16,889 bases of DNA from Hyphochytrium catenoides (lineage: Eukaryota; Sar; Hyphochytriomycetes; Hyphochytriales; Hyphochytriaceae): positions 729-17,617 of the forward strand of contig FLMG01000820.1 of NCBI GenBank assembly GCA_900088475.1, read 5' to 3'. A program made the translations under genes and the position numbers. Within the stretch, counting starts at the first letter, position 1, and each line of letters begins with the position of its first letter. The notes beneath the pieces were generated by a model, which had not been told where the DNA came from, did not search any database, and saw nothing but the letters and a program-made list of their open reading frames with translations. This document shows positions 1 to 7,390 of this stretch, piece after piece.

Positions 1-15
1 CTAAATAACCAGTAT

Positions 16-118
16 GCACCATACACCAAACGTACTCTTGACTAATCTCCGTTTTCCTTTATATACCAGGGATTTTCCCCTCTGCGTCGTCCGCTGTACA
101 CTTTTTGGTTTCAGCGTC
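16..118 (-). repeat. Fragment of LTR family 3, inverted
   Basis: Two blocks match the solo LTR at 4731-5297 in reverse complement: 16-33 pairs with 4803-4820, and 81-118 pairs with about 4743-4783 (shared core TCTGCGTCGTCCGCTGTAC). About 45 bp between the blocks has no counterpart in the other copy. Read on the minus strand it contains TATATAAAGG, which would suit an LTR promoter. It is probably the 5' part of an LTR truncated by the window edge or by decay. Confidence 0.7.
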
Positions 119-468
119 CATCACAGTTCAACAGGCACACTCTCTAAGGAATCTTTCTACTCATTCACCGACGCATCCTACAGCAGAGTAGTGAGTGAGT
201 GAGTGAGTGAGTGAGTGAGGGAATGGCGAAACTTTCTCAACCATCGACTGCCACAGGAGTCGCGTGACATGTCACCTCCACCCCTACAGCTAAAATTACA
301 GGATAGAAGGTGATGCGTCTCAGGTAAAATGAGGTTACAACACAAGTTCGAGTGGACGCACGCGATGTGTCTCGTTTTGTGGTGATACGTCTCGCGTTAC
401 AAATTCGAGTTATGTTGATAAAAGCCCTTTCGCTTCCGCTCTGACCCCTTTTAGATCTCCAAAGTGCA
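119..468. other. Gene-free flank with GTGA microsatellite
   Basis: No coding frame is convincing here. A (GTGA)7 microsatellite lies at 191-219. Around 309-350 and 380-410 a degenerate direct repeat is built on GGTGATRCGTCTC followed by a GTTACAA...TTCGAGT block. The junction at 468/469 is where homology to LTR1 begins. Confidence 0.6.
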
Positions 469-530
469 GGCTTATAAGTGGAGCACTCTCATCTAATGAC
501 ATTGTCCAATCATCCCACACAAATCCAACA
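469..530 (+). repeat. Truncated 5' LTR (family 1), last 62 bp
   Basis: It is identical over 62 bp to 2824-2885, the end of the complete LTR, and terminates in TCCAACA directly before the primer-binding site. The sequence upstream of 469 is unrelated to the rest of LTR1, so about 262 bp of the LTR are absent. Confidence 0.9.
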
Positions 531-546
531 GGTTATGGGCCCACGC
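531..546 (+). other. Primer-binding site for initiator tRNA-Met half-molecule
   Basis: GGTTATGGGCCCA directly follows the LTR end. Its reverse complement, TGGGCCCATAACC, is the anticodon stem-loop sequence of eukaryotic initiator tRNA-Met (anticodon CAT inside). Drosophila copia is known to prime from a 5' half of this tRNA cut in the anticodon region, rather than from its 3' CCA end. Position and complementarity here fit that mechanism. Confidence 0.85.
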
Positions 547-1061
547 ATACCCCAGGACTCGAAAACTTGTTCTGAGGCCTCTGAGCCAACCACTGGACCA
601 TTGCGATCCCGACCCAGACCAAGATCAAGTCGGCCCACGGGAGCAGCCAACGCTCCACTGGGCAATAACGGCTACCCGGTCTCGCCGGCCACTAAAACAA
701 CTAGCCAGTACCGGCTATCGGTAAGGTCATCTAGCCGCTAGCGGCAATCCTGTCCCTTTGAAACTTTCGGGATTATTTAAGCGAAAACTTCGGAGAAACA
801 ATTGAACCATTGAAAAGTTTCACCCAAAATTTCGGTATAAATTTCAACTCTTCCACCGAAAATTTCAACCATACGAGCACTTTCCAAAGGGAAAGTTTCA
901 GACACTATTTCGGGCCAAAATCACCTCTTTTCGGAGCTTTCAAAGAGTGACAGGGGGTAAACCGGCATCGCTGAGTTCATTGGTGCCATTATTTTCTTCT
1001 GAAACCGCTTCGTTTTGGAGATATCGTCCAATTTATCAAGGCAAGAAGAACATCAAATCCT
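547..1061 (+). other. Untranslated leader of the Copia element with GAAA-N-TTTC cluster
   Basis: This is the stretch between the primer-binding site and the gag start. Positions 760-899 hold at least five near-palindromes of the form GAAA(N)TTTC: 760-768, 783-791, 812-821, 858-866 and 891-899, with a related AAAATTTCGG at 825-833. They could be regulatory dyads, packaging or dimerisation hairpins in the RNA, or simple sequence. No function can be assigned from sequence. Open frames here look like noise. Confidence 0.5.
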
Positions 1062-2484
1062 ATGGACACAAAGTCTACTATTGTCCATTTCTCTTTCCAA
1101 TCTCATCATCAAGACCTATTTCAAGCCCCCAAAATCATCAACATAATGAGCTCCTTCCTGGTTACGATATCAAAGCTACAGGGGATGGAGGACTCCCTGT
1201 TTGGCGATTGAAGATGGAGGCTTATCTCGATGAACTGAACCTCCTTCATCATGTTGACGGGAGCCAAGGATCCCCTGATATCTCCTCAAAGAACAAGTCC
1301 ATGTCTACGTCTAGGGCTACGATGCAGTCTTCTTGGCTAAAAAATGACAAAAGGGCGTTCAACAAGATTGTTTTGGCAGTGGCTGACAACATTATTCCAC
1401 TTCTACCTCGTAGAGGAACTGCGAGAGAAGCTTGGCTCAAATTGGAAGAACCTTTTGAGAGCAGAAGCGCAAACAACATTGTGACTACTCTTACCTCCTT
1501 CTTATCGGCAAAGGCAGATGAAGAACAAGACATTAGCATATTCCTGTGCGAGCAGAGAAGAAAGCTTGATTTACTTCGAGAAATGATGGAGAAGAAAGAT
1601 TTCTACGACAACCTCTACAAAGCTGCAGTACTTATGGCCCTTCCACCCTCATATGAAGGTATTGCTCAAGCCATCCAAGTGCGTGGAACGGGGGGACTAT
1701 GTGCAAGTGCCATAGATGAAATTCTTATCGGAGAAGAACAACACCGAAGACGTGCTATGCGCACTACCAGCAAGAGTTATGATGAAGAAGAAGGTTTTGC
1801 AGCATACACTCTACATCAACAAACGATAAAGGAACCTCATCATCACCATCATCACGAGACCAAGAACAAGGCTCATCCAGGATCATCATCATCATCAAAC
1901 ATTAAAGTTCGGGACCAATGGCCGGAGTGCCCATTTTGCGGAAGTCGCAGTCATCCTTCGGAGAAATGCTGGGAACTCGAGCAGAACGCTCATCACAGAC
2001 CGTCTTTCTGGAAATCACGCTCTAAGCAGAATCTGTCAAAGCTTTGAAGAAAATTATTGTTGATTTATCTTCATCAAAGAAGAAGACTTCTTATCGTGAA
2101 GCAGTCAAGGCAATACTGAGAAGAACTGAAGAACACAACCAGCTCATCACTAAGGAAACATCTCAACAACCAACTAAACTATCTCTTTCCGAAGAGGAAG
2201 CACGGACAGGAGTCAACCATCATCAAGGTCCCAAGGATCCAAATGAAGGACAATTAAGCATTACGCAGGCCTCGTCGAATCAAGGAAAGCTTGACGCTAA
2301 AAACAATATTCTCCACTCTTTTTACCTAGCGCTGAAGCAATCAGACAATGTGGAATTTTCTGGAGATCTCGACGCGTTTATCATCAAAGAGGCTAAGGAA
2401 ACAACATCTCGCCAACCTCGCTGTTCATCGTACATCGAGAAATGTGTGCAATGGAAACCCACGAACCAAGTATTCTCTTTCTAG
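1062..2484 (+). pseudogene. gag: Copia gag (UBN2-type, CCHC zinc knuckle), frame-disrupted
   Basis: Gag is the structural protein that packages element RNA into virus-like particles. The central frame (stop at 2047) shows the Copia/UBN2 pattern: VWRLKMEAYLDEL near the start, WLKNDKRAFNKIVLAV, TAREAWLKLEEPFES, then an acidic and His-rich linker. A zinc knuckle CX2CX4HX4C (CPFCGSRSHPSEKCWE) ends it at 1928-1969. This frame has no ATG before the conserved region. The ATG at 1062 opens another frame that runs into the gag N-terminus and meets the conserved frame at about 1194, as expected after loss of one base there. At 2044 the frame changes again: an overlapping open frame of 146 codons (2044-2484), rich in Lys, Glu and Ser, follows without protease motifs. 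I call it a decayed copy. A natural run of six His codons lies at 1838-1855. Confidence 0.88.
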
Positions 2485-2551
2485 CGGGTCTCCAGCATGC
2501 GGGAAGGTGTTGAATGTTCAGCTTCGACCCTTCACAATTGGAAGTTCGAGC

Positions 2552-2561
2552 TGCGGGGAGG
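2552..2561 (+). other. Polypurine tract of the Copia element
   Basis: TGCGGGGAGG lies immediately before the first base (TGTTGGA) of the 3' LTR. This is the expected primer position for plus-strand DNA synthesis and fixes the left border of the LTR. Confidence 0.8.
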
Positions 2562-2885
2562 TGTTGGAGTCTGAGGGCACAGCTATGTGGCCCACAAGCT
2601 GGCAAGCTTAACTACCAAAGTTTCAGCTCTAAACTCCCAGTAGAAGCCGAGATATGAAGTAAAGGAAATGTCCCTGTTTATATCTATGGCTTATGGTCAG
2701 TACCCCAGGATACCTCCAGGACTGACTATTCTAGACAGGGATATCTCTATAACTCCATATCTTAGACTATATTAGGAATAGTTGGCATAGTGAGAATAGC
2801 TCTAGTTTATGGGACCCCAGTTGGGCTTATAAGTGGAGCACTCTCATCTAATGACATTGTCCAATCATCCCACACAAATCCAACA
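2562..2885 (+). repeat. Complete 3' LTR, family 1 (324 bp)
   Basis: It starts TGTTGGA and ends TCCAACA, a perfect 7-bp terminal inverted repeat with canonical TG...CA ends. It is bounded on the left by a polypurine tract. Related copies are at 4364-4568 and, split, at 4595-5460. A start fragment is at 3119-3161. It abuts the inverted LTR2 copy at 2893-3028. Confidence 0.92.
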
Positions 2886-2892
2886 GTTCCTG

Positions 2893-3038
2893 TGTTCTTC
2901 CGGGAATTCTTCTCACATCCCTCTTTCCCATAACACAGGTGTACCCGTAACGTCTATGTCCCTGAGAGCTAGGTGTGTATAGAGAGTGACTACTGTACTA
3001 CTGACAACGAACATTGTAGCACTCAACACTCCCCCTCA
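2893..3038 (-). repeat. LTR family 2, minus-oriented copy with its polypurine tract
   Basis: Read on the minus strand, TGAGGGGGAG (3038-3029, polypurine tract) is followed by TGTTGAGTGCTACAATG, and the LTR runs to about 2893. It is therefore the 3' LTR of a Copia-like element whose interior lay to the right. The sequence next to the tract (3039-3118) has no intact open frame. The same LTR recurs on the plus strand at 3464-3598 and, diverged, at 4851-4985. Confidence 0.82.
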
Positions 3039-3118
3039 TGCCTAGCTTCTCTGGATCATCAGTGGTGAGCGTCGAATTAACTCACCTAATTGTCGCTCTC
3101 ACAAGCCTAGTGCTGTAG

Positions 3119-3161
3119 TCTGAGGGCACAGCTACGTGGACTACAAAGCTGGCAAGCTTAA
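3119..3161 (+). repeat. Start fragment of LTR family 1
   Basis: TCTGAGGGCACAGCTACGTGG and the following GCTGGCAAGCTTA match 2569-2610 of the complete LTR with a few substitutions. Homology then stops. The remainder to about 3288 is unassigned. Confidence 0.75.
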
Positions 3162-3288
3162 GGGCGAAGAGCTAACTCCTGGGGAAAATCATTTCTAGGG
3201 AAAAGTTGCGAATCTGGCCCTTTAGGAATATTATCTATGGAGTTGTCGGAGAGCCAGGCCTCCCAAAAACGAACGGGTAGGCTCTCGA

Positions 3289-3470
3289 CCTACCCATCCT
3301 TTTGAGTTTTTTGGTGAGTGCTACAATGTTCGTTGTCGTTAGTACAGTAGTCACGCTCTCTATACACACCTGTTGAGTCGGCCTACCCATCCTTTTGAGT
3401 TTTTTGTTGAGTGCTACAATGTTCGTTGTCAGTAGTACAGTAGTCACTCTCTCTATACACACCTGTTGAG
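3289..3470 (+). repeat. Tandem 93-bp units containing the start of LTR2
   Basis: Two head-to-tail units begin with CCTACCCATCCTTTTGAG at 3289 and 3382. Each contains TGAGTGCTACAATGTTCGTTG and ends in CACACCTGTTGAG. The second runs directly into the fuller LTR2 copy at 3464. This looks like repeated partial duplication of an LTR start during recombination or nested insertion. Confidence 0.8.
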
Positions 3471-3598
3471 TGCTACAATGTTCATTGTCAGTAGTACAGT
3501 AGTCACTCTCTATATATACACCTAGCTCTCAGGGACATAGACGTTACGGGTACACCTGTGTTATGGGAAAGAGGGATGTGAGAAGAATTTCCAGAACA
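3464..3598 (+). repeat. LTR family 2, plus-oriented copy
   Basis: It starts TGTTGAGTGCTACAATG and ends about CCAGAACA. It is homologous over its whole length to 2893-3028 in the opposite direction. The two copies form an inverted repeat with a loop of about 435 bp. Confidence 0.82.
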
Positions 3599-3599
3599 A

Positions 3600-4073
3600 C
3601 ACAGGAAAAGCAGAGGAGAGAGAGATCACGTCTGGAAACTGAAGAAGTCGATATATGGTCTCCGCCAGAACCCCAAGATGTGGAATGACACGCTGCACCA
3701 TTATCTGATTGAGCAAGGGTTCCAGCGCAGCGTTTGTGGCTTTGGGGTTTACGTCAAGCGCCACTCTTCGAGACCTGAGGTTTTTCCCATTGGCGACCTT
3801 CTCTTGCAGGACACAGTGCTTGACATCTAGAGTCTTTGACTTTGGTCGTGAAGAGAGGAGCAGAGGACAATTGCGCTGGTCTATACTCCCTCTAAAGCTA
3901 TGGTGGTAGCCGATTGCCTCACCAAGCCTTTACCTGCTCCTCTCTTTCGGACACTGCGTCCTCACCTTGGAGTGCTCCCTCCTAGTGTTAGGACTCTTGC
4001 CACTACCCACCTAGCTTCGTCTGAGCATACTATACTGAGGAACCAAATCCACTCCAACTCCTCCCTGTTGTAG
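3600..4073 (+). pseudogene. Copia pol remnant: reverse transcriptase piece joined to RNase H end
   Basis: From about 3621 one frame reads the Copia reverse-transcriptase motif KLKKSIYGLRQNPKMW followed by a GFQRS...YVKR stretch, and stops at 3828-3830. The same frame, after a second stop near 3849, resumes with the RNase H C-terminal hallmark: LVYTPSKA, then ADCLTKPLPAPLFRTLR and HLGVL. It ends with a stop at 4071-4073. The catalytic YVDD part of the polymerase and most of RNase H are missing, so an internal deletion fused the two parts. It is inactive. The LTR2 copy lies directly upstream, but whether that LTR belongs to this element is not shown. Confidence 0.85.
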
Positions 4074-4363
4074 CTGTATTTATATAGCAGTTTTTAGACC
4101 TACCGGCTATTGTTATAAAACCAATATACCCGGTTACTATTCCAAATAAAAAACAAATATACTCGGCTATTATTCATCAAATCTCAATTTGCTGCGAATA
4201 ATAGTCTCTATGAGATGCTCTAATCTAAGAATAACGGAGTACTATGATCTAATCCTGCTTGAGCAAGTAAAAGTACGGTGTACTCGTACAAATAATCCTG
4301 CCGGTCAAGGCTGGATTACCCCTATCTAAAAGGGCGAGCCCTCAGGCTTGCCTGCTGTATTAA
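4074..4363. other. AT-rich stretch with a 30-bp triple repeat
   Basis: At 4100-4185 three imperfect units of about 30 bp begin TACCGGCTATT, TACCCGGTTACTATT and TACTCGGCTATTATT. This may be the 3' untranslated part of the Copia remnant. No gene is seen. Confidence 0.5.
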
Positions 4364-4568
4364 TATCTATGGCTTATGGTCAGTACCCCGGAATACCTTC
4401 AAGACTGACTGTTCTAGACAGGGATTTCTCTATGACTGAATATATTGGGGTTTATTAGGAATAGTTGGCATAGTCAAAGTAGCTCTACTTTAGGGGACCC
4501 CAGTTGGGCTTGTAAGTAGAGAGCTCTCATCTAATGACGTTGTCCAATGATCCCATACAAATTTAACA
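4364..4568 (+). repeat. LTR family 1, 3' portion (diverged)
   Basis: It is homologous to 2681-2885 over its full 205 bp, ending CAAATTTAACA in place of CAAATCCAACA. A short tail of LTR3 (ATGATAAAATCTAACA, 4569-4584) follows directly and preserves the canonical LTR3 end. Confidence 0.8.
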
Positions 4569-4730
4569 ATGATAAAATCTAACATAACTACTACCACAAC
4601 CTGGAAAGCTTACCTACCCAAGTTCCAGCTCCAAGAGTAGAAGCCGAGATAACAAAAAGCAAGCGGAATGTCCCCGCTTATATCTATGGCTTATGGTCAG
4701 TATCCCGGAGTACTGTCAGGAATGACTGTT

Positions 4731-5297
4731 TGTTAAAATGTGACCGATGCTAGAACCAAAAAGCGTACAGCGGACGACGCAGAAATGGACTGTTATAATT
4801 TCACGTTTGGTGTATGGTACATATTGGGTAAAGTGTCTGCATCAAATACATGCTGAGTGCTACAATGCTCGTTGTCAGTAGGACAGTACGCATTCTCTAT
4901 ACACACCTAGCTCTCAGGGACATAGACGTTACGGGTACACCACTTATGGGAAAGAGGTGTGTGAGGAGAAGAATTCCATGAACTCTTCATTGTAAACGCC
5001 AGAGCAGAGAGACAAAGATGATGAGGGAAGCCGGGACGAGGCAAAAATCTTCAGAGGAGACGAGACCAACCTCATCCATCATCCATTCATTGTTATAAAT
5101 CAACTATCTAGTCCCTTTGTTGTTTCATCCAGATTGTACTCATACGTAAGCTTTCAGGCATTGCCATCCAGCTCTGTAAACTCATCAATACTACAGAGGT
5201 CCTGGGTAAAAGCCCCGAGTAAAAAACCTTTCTCCGATAATATAGACACCCCCAATATTACTCCGAAGTGCTAAGCAGCAAATGATGAAATCTAACT
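4731..5297 (+). mobile_element. Solo LTR, family 3 (567 bp), with 5-bp target-site duplication
   Basis: It begins TGTTAAAATG and ends AATCTAACT, with the last base changed from the expected A. CTGTT flanks it on both sides (4726-4730 and 5298-5302), which is the 5-bp duplication typical of Copia/Gypsy integration. No internal region remains, so the element was reduced by LTR-LTR recombination. An LTR2-like segment lies inside (4851-4985). Its 5' part also occurs inverted at 16-118. Confidence 0.82.
4851..4985 (+). repeat. LTR family 2, diverged copy nested in LTR3
   Basis: TGCTGAGTGCTACAATGCTCG to about GAATTCCATGAACT aligns with 3464-3598, sharing the block AGCTCTCAGGGACATAGACG. Small deletions and substitutions make it the most diverged of the three copies. 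It is older than, or evolved separately from, the inverted pair. Confidence 0.75.
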
Positions 5298-5460
5298 CTG
5301 TTTCTGGACACGAAAGTCTCTATGACTGATTATCTTAGGGTTTATTAAAAATAGTTGGCTTAGCCAGAATAGCTCTAGATTGTGGAAACCCCAATTGGGC
5401 TTATAAGTAGGGCACTCTCTTCTAGTGACATTGTCCAATCATCCCATACACATCCAACCA

Positions 5461-7390
5461 CAAATCCAACCAATTGAGGTTCTAATGACGACAACACGTC
5501 CTCCAGCAGGGGTTAGCGAGGATTGAAGGCTGTCATTCGCATGCAGGATACACGTGCTAATTGGGTCTCTTCTTATGTCCAAGTGTTATTCAGTGGAGAT
5601 TGATGGGAAAGAACGACCAGCATGTAGCACAATAAAGTACTGTATATCATCTTCTTCCGTTTACAAGTACATTCGCCGGGGAGGGAGGAAGGTCACAATA
5701 TACCACGTCCACCTTCGCCAGGTATGGCTTTGTCTGACCGTTCTTCCTTGTATTGTCACACTCCACTCTCGTAAATCATCGAGGCACGCAAGGGAGAGGT
5801 AGTGACAGCCTTACTCTTCACCTTTGCAGCAAAGGTACAACAGGGGCCTCCCCTACGACATATTACATGGTATTCCGGATAAAGCACAGAAAAAGCCGCC
5901 TTAGTTAGATTGAAGTCTTTCGACTCTACCAGGCCAATTACTCCTCTCCCACCAGCCTTAGTCGGAGGAATGTCCAGCAGCTTTTGGCCATCATCGGAGA
6001 TAATAGCTCGCGTGCCATAGTAAAAGGCAACGACGTGGTAGACGTGATAAAAAAAATAGGTGGCAAAGTCCTCAATAATAAACACTTGGATGGCCCAGTG
6101 GAGGGAGGGACCGGTTTTCGGCTTCCGCTATGAGGTCTGTCTACGTCGTCGTCCAGGTTATACGTAGTCCGTGACCGGCATTACCTTCCGATGGCCACAA
6201 CACTGAACTGCGATTAGAGTGGTGCAAGGGTATCGGTCAATCACGAGTGCTGTAGCTTCGGTCACTTCTATATGTCCACTTCCTCAACAACGGACGAACC
6301 ACCTGATCCGCTGGATGAGGGTCGGCCGCTGTATGGGACGCGGTCTCTTCTCTTGGAGGTTATTCTCAGGACTGGTAGTAGTCCTTACTCGAAAGAGTTA
6401 ACGAATGGCTCTAACGACGGATGCTCTAATTCTTGTCCCTTCTGGTCTCTTCCTCTTGCATGTTCTTAGAATAGCGTGCTGACCCAACCTCTCTTGCATG
6501 TTACTACTCTATCTTTGCATTCTCTGTAGTCTACTCTCTCGTGAGGGAGACTCTTTCCTCACCTCTGTATGGCAGGAAGTATAAAACTTCTTTCTGAAGT
6601 AGAGGACACGTTGTTACTTGCGCGTGCTCCCGCAAAAATGTCTTTCTGCGTGGTCCTTGTCTGAACTGAGGCCTGGCCAGCCAAGGTACAGACAGAGCAC
6701 TTCTCATCACTCTCTCTCAAGATCCGTCCTTGGTTTCTTATATCACAGTCACACGGTATGAGTAGGAGTAGTAGCATCCCATTAATCTATGTCCGAGTAG
6801 CCAGGAAACGAGCTGTGAAGCTACGGTCGAAGATTGTCCTCATCAAGTGCTGTGTCCCCATGCATCTAATGGTCGGTCTCCTTCTATAATTTAATGATGG
6901 GGCGAGAACAACTTGCTAAGAACACACACAAAGACACATATAACACCGCCCTCCCTCGCTCACTGCTGGAGAAAGTAACCCGCCGTGGCTTCGCTTCCTG
7001 GCAGATGAGAAGGCATCTTTCTATTAGAGATCTTTCTACAGACAGATATTGGTCGTTTAGTACTTCACCCACCCCTCCCTGAACCTGGCTGAAGAGACTC
7101 TCTGCTGTTGTAAGACTTACTTCAACAGTTACATGCTTGCACATAGCTAACCACACCCAACACAAGGGCAAAACCCTGAACTCCCACACTTACTGAAAAT
7201 GAAATAACATCGACGCCCAAGTTCGCAATCAACAGCTGCTAGCCCCACAGTCAATGGGCCGGATGTTCCTGGGCAAGGAGTACTATATTAGTAGGTGAGA
7301 TACCTCTTCGTTCTGACGAGGGAATCTCGAGAGACGAAAGGTGTTGCCCTGAAAGGGAAGGATGTTGATATTGAAGTCGTTAGAACCGTC
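5461..7390. other. Intergenic or unassigned region
   Basis: No recognisable gene is present. There are several stop-free runs on both strands. One is minus, about 6130-5756, with an aromatic start (HWAIQVFIIEDFATYFFYHV) followed by a more polar part. Another is plus, 6272-6469, starting MSTSSTTDEPPDPLDEG. A third is plus, 6569-6889, starting with an ATG and interrupted by one in-frame TGA. None matches a family I know, and overlapping antisense frames look equally plausible. CT-rich tracts are frequent from 6430 to 6730. Confidence 0.45.

Larger units (their letters stand above)
469..2885 (+). mobile_element. Copia-type LTR retrotransposon, gag only, 5' LTR truncated
   Basis: The order is LTR end (469-530), primer-binding site (531-546), leader, gag (about 1062-2484), polypurine tract (2552-2561) and complete LTR (2562-2885). 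The internal region is only about 2.03 kb. After the gag zinc knuckle at 1928-1969 just 580 bp remain before the polypurine tract, and no protease, integrase, reverse transcriptase or RNase H motif is visible in any frame. The element is therefore either internally deleted or a non-autonomous gag-only element that would need enzymes from a relative. The 62 bp shared by the two LTR ends are identical, which suggests fairly recent origin or conversion. A target-site duplication cannot be tested because the 5' end of the left LTR is missing. Confidence 0.85.
4595..5460 (+). repeat. LTR family 1 copy split by a solo LTR3
   Basis: The left part, 4595-4730, matches the LTR1 region around 2590-2735. 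The right part, 5298-5460, matches from about 2735 to the LTR end. Removing 4731-5297 plus one copy of the 5-bp duplication restores the alignment. The end reads CATCCAACCA, mutated from CCAACA. Confidence 0.8.

Noticed and set aside
478-741. 87-codon plus-strand open frame in the LTR end and leader
   Set aside because: It starts at GTG inside the LTR, crosses the primer-binding site, and has no family pattern.
1249-1539. 96-codon minus-strand open frame
   Set aside because: It is the antisense shadow of the conserved gag region.
1838-1855. Six consecutive His codons, like an engineered tag
   Set aside because: Mixed CAT/CAC codons within a CAT-rich natural linker just before the zinc knuckle. 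No vector sequence is nearby.
3289-3470. CRISPR-like array
   Set aside because: Only two long head-to-tail units without unique spacers, in eukaryotic retrotransposon DNA.
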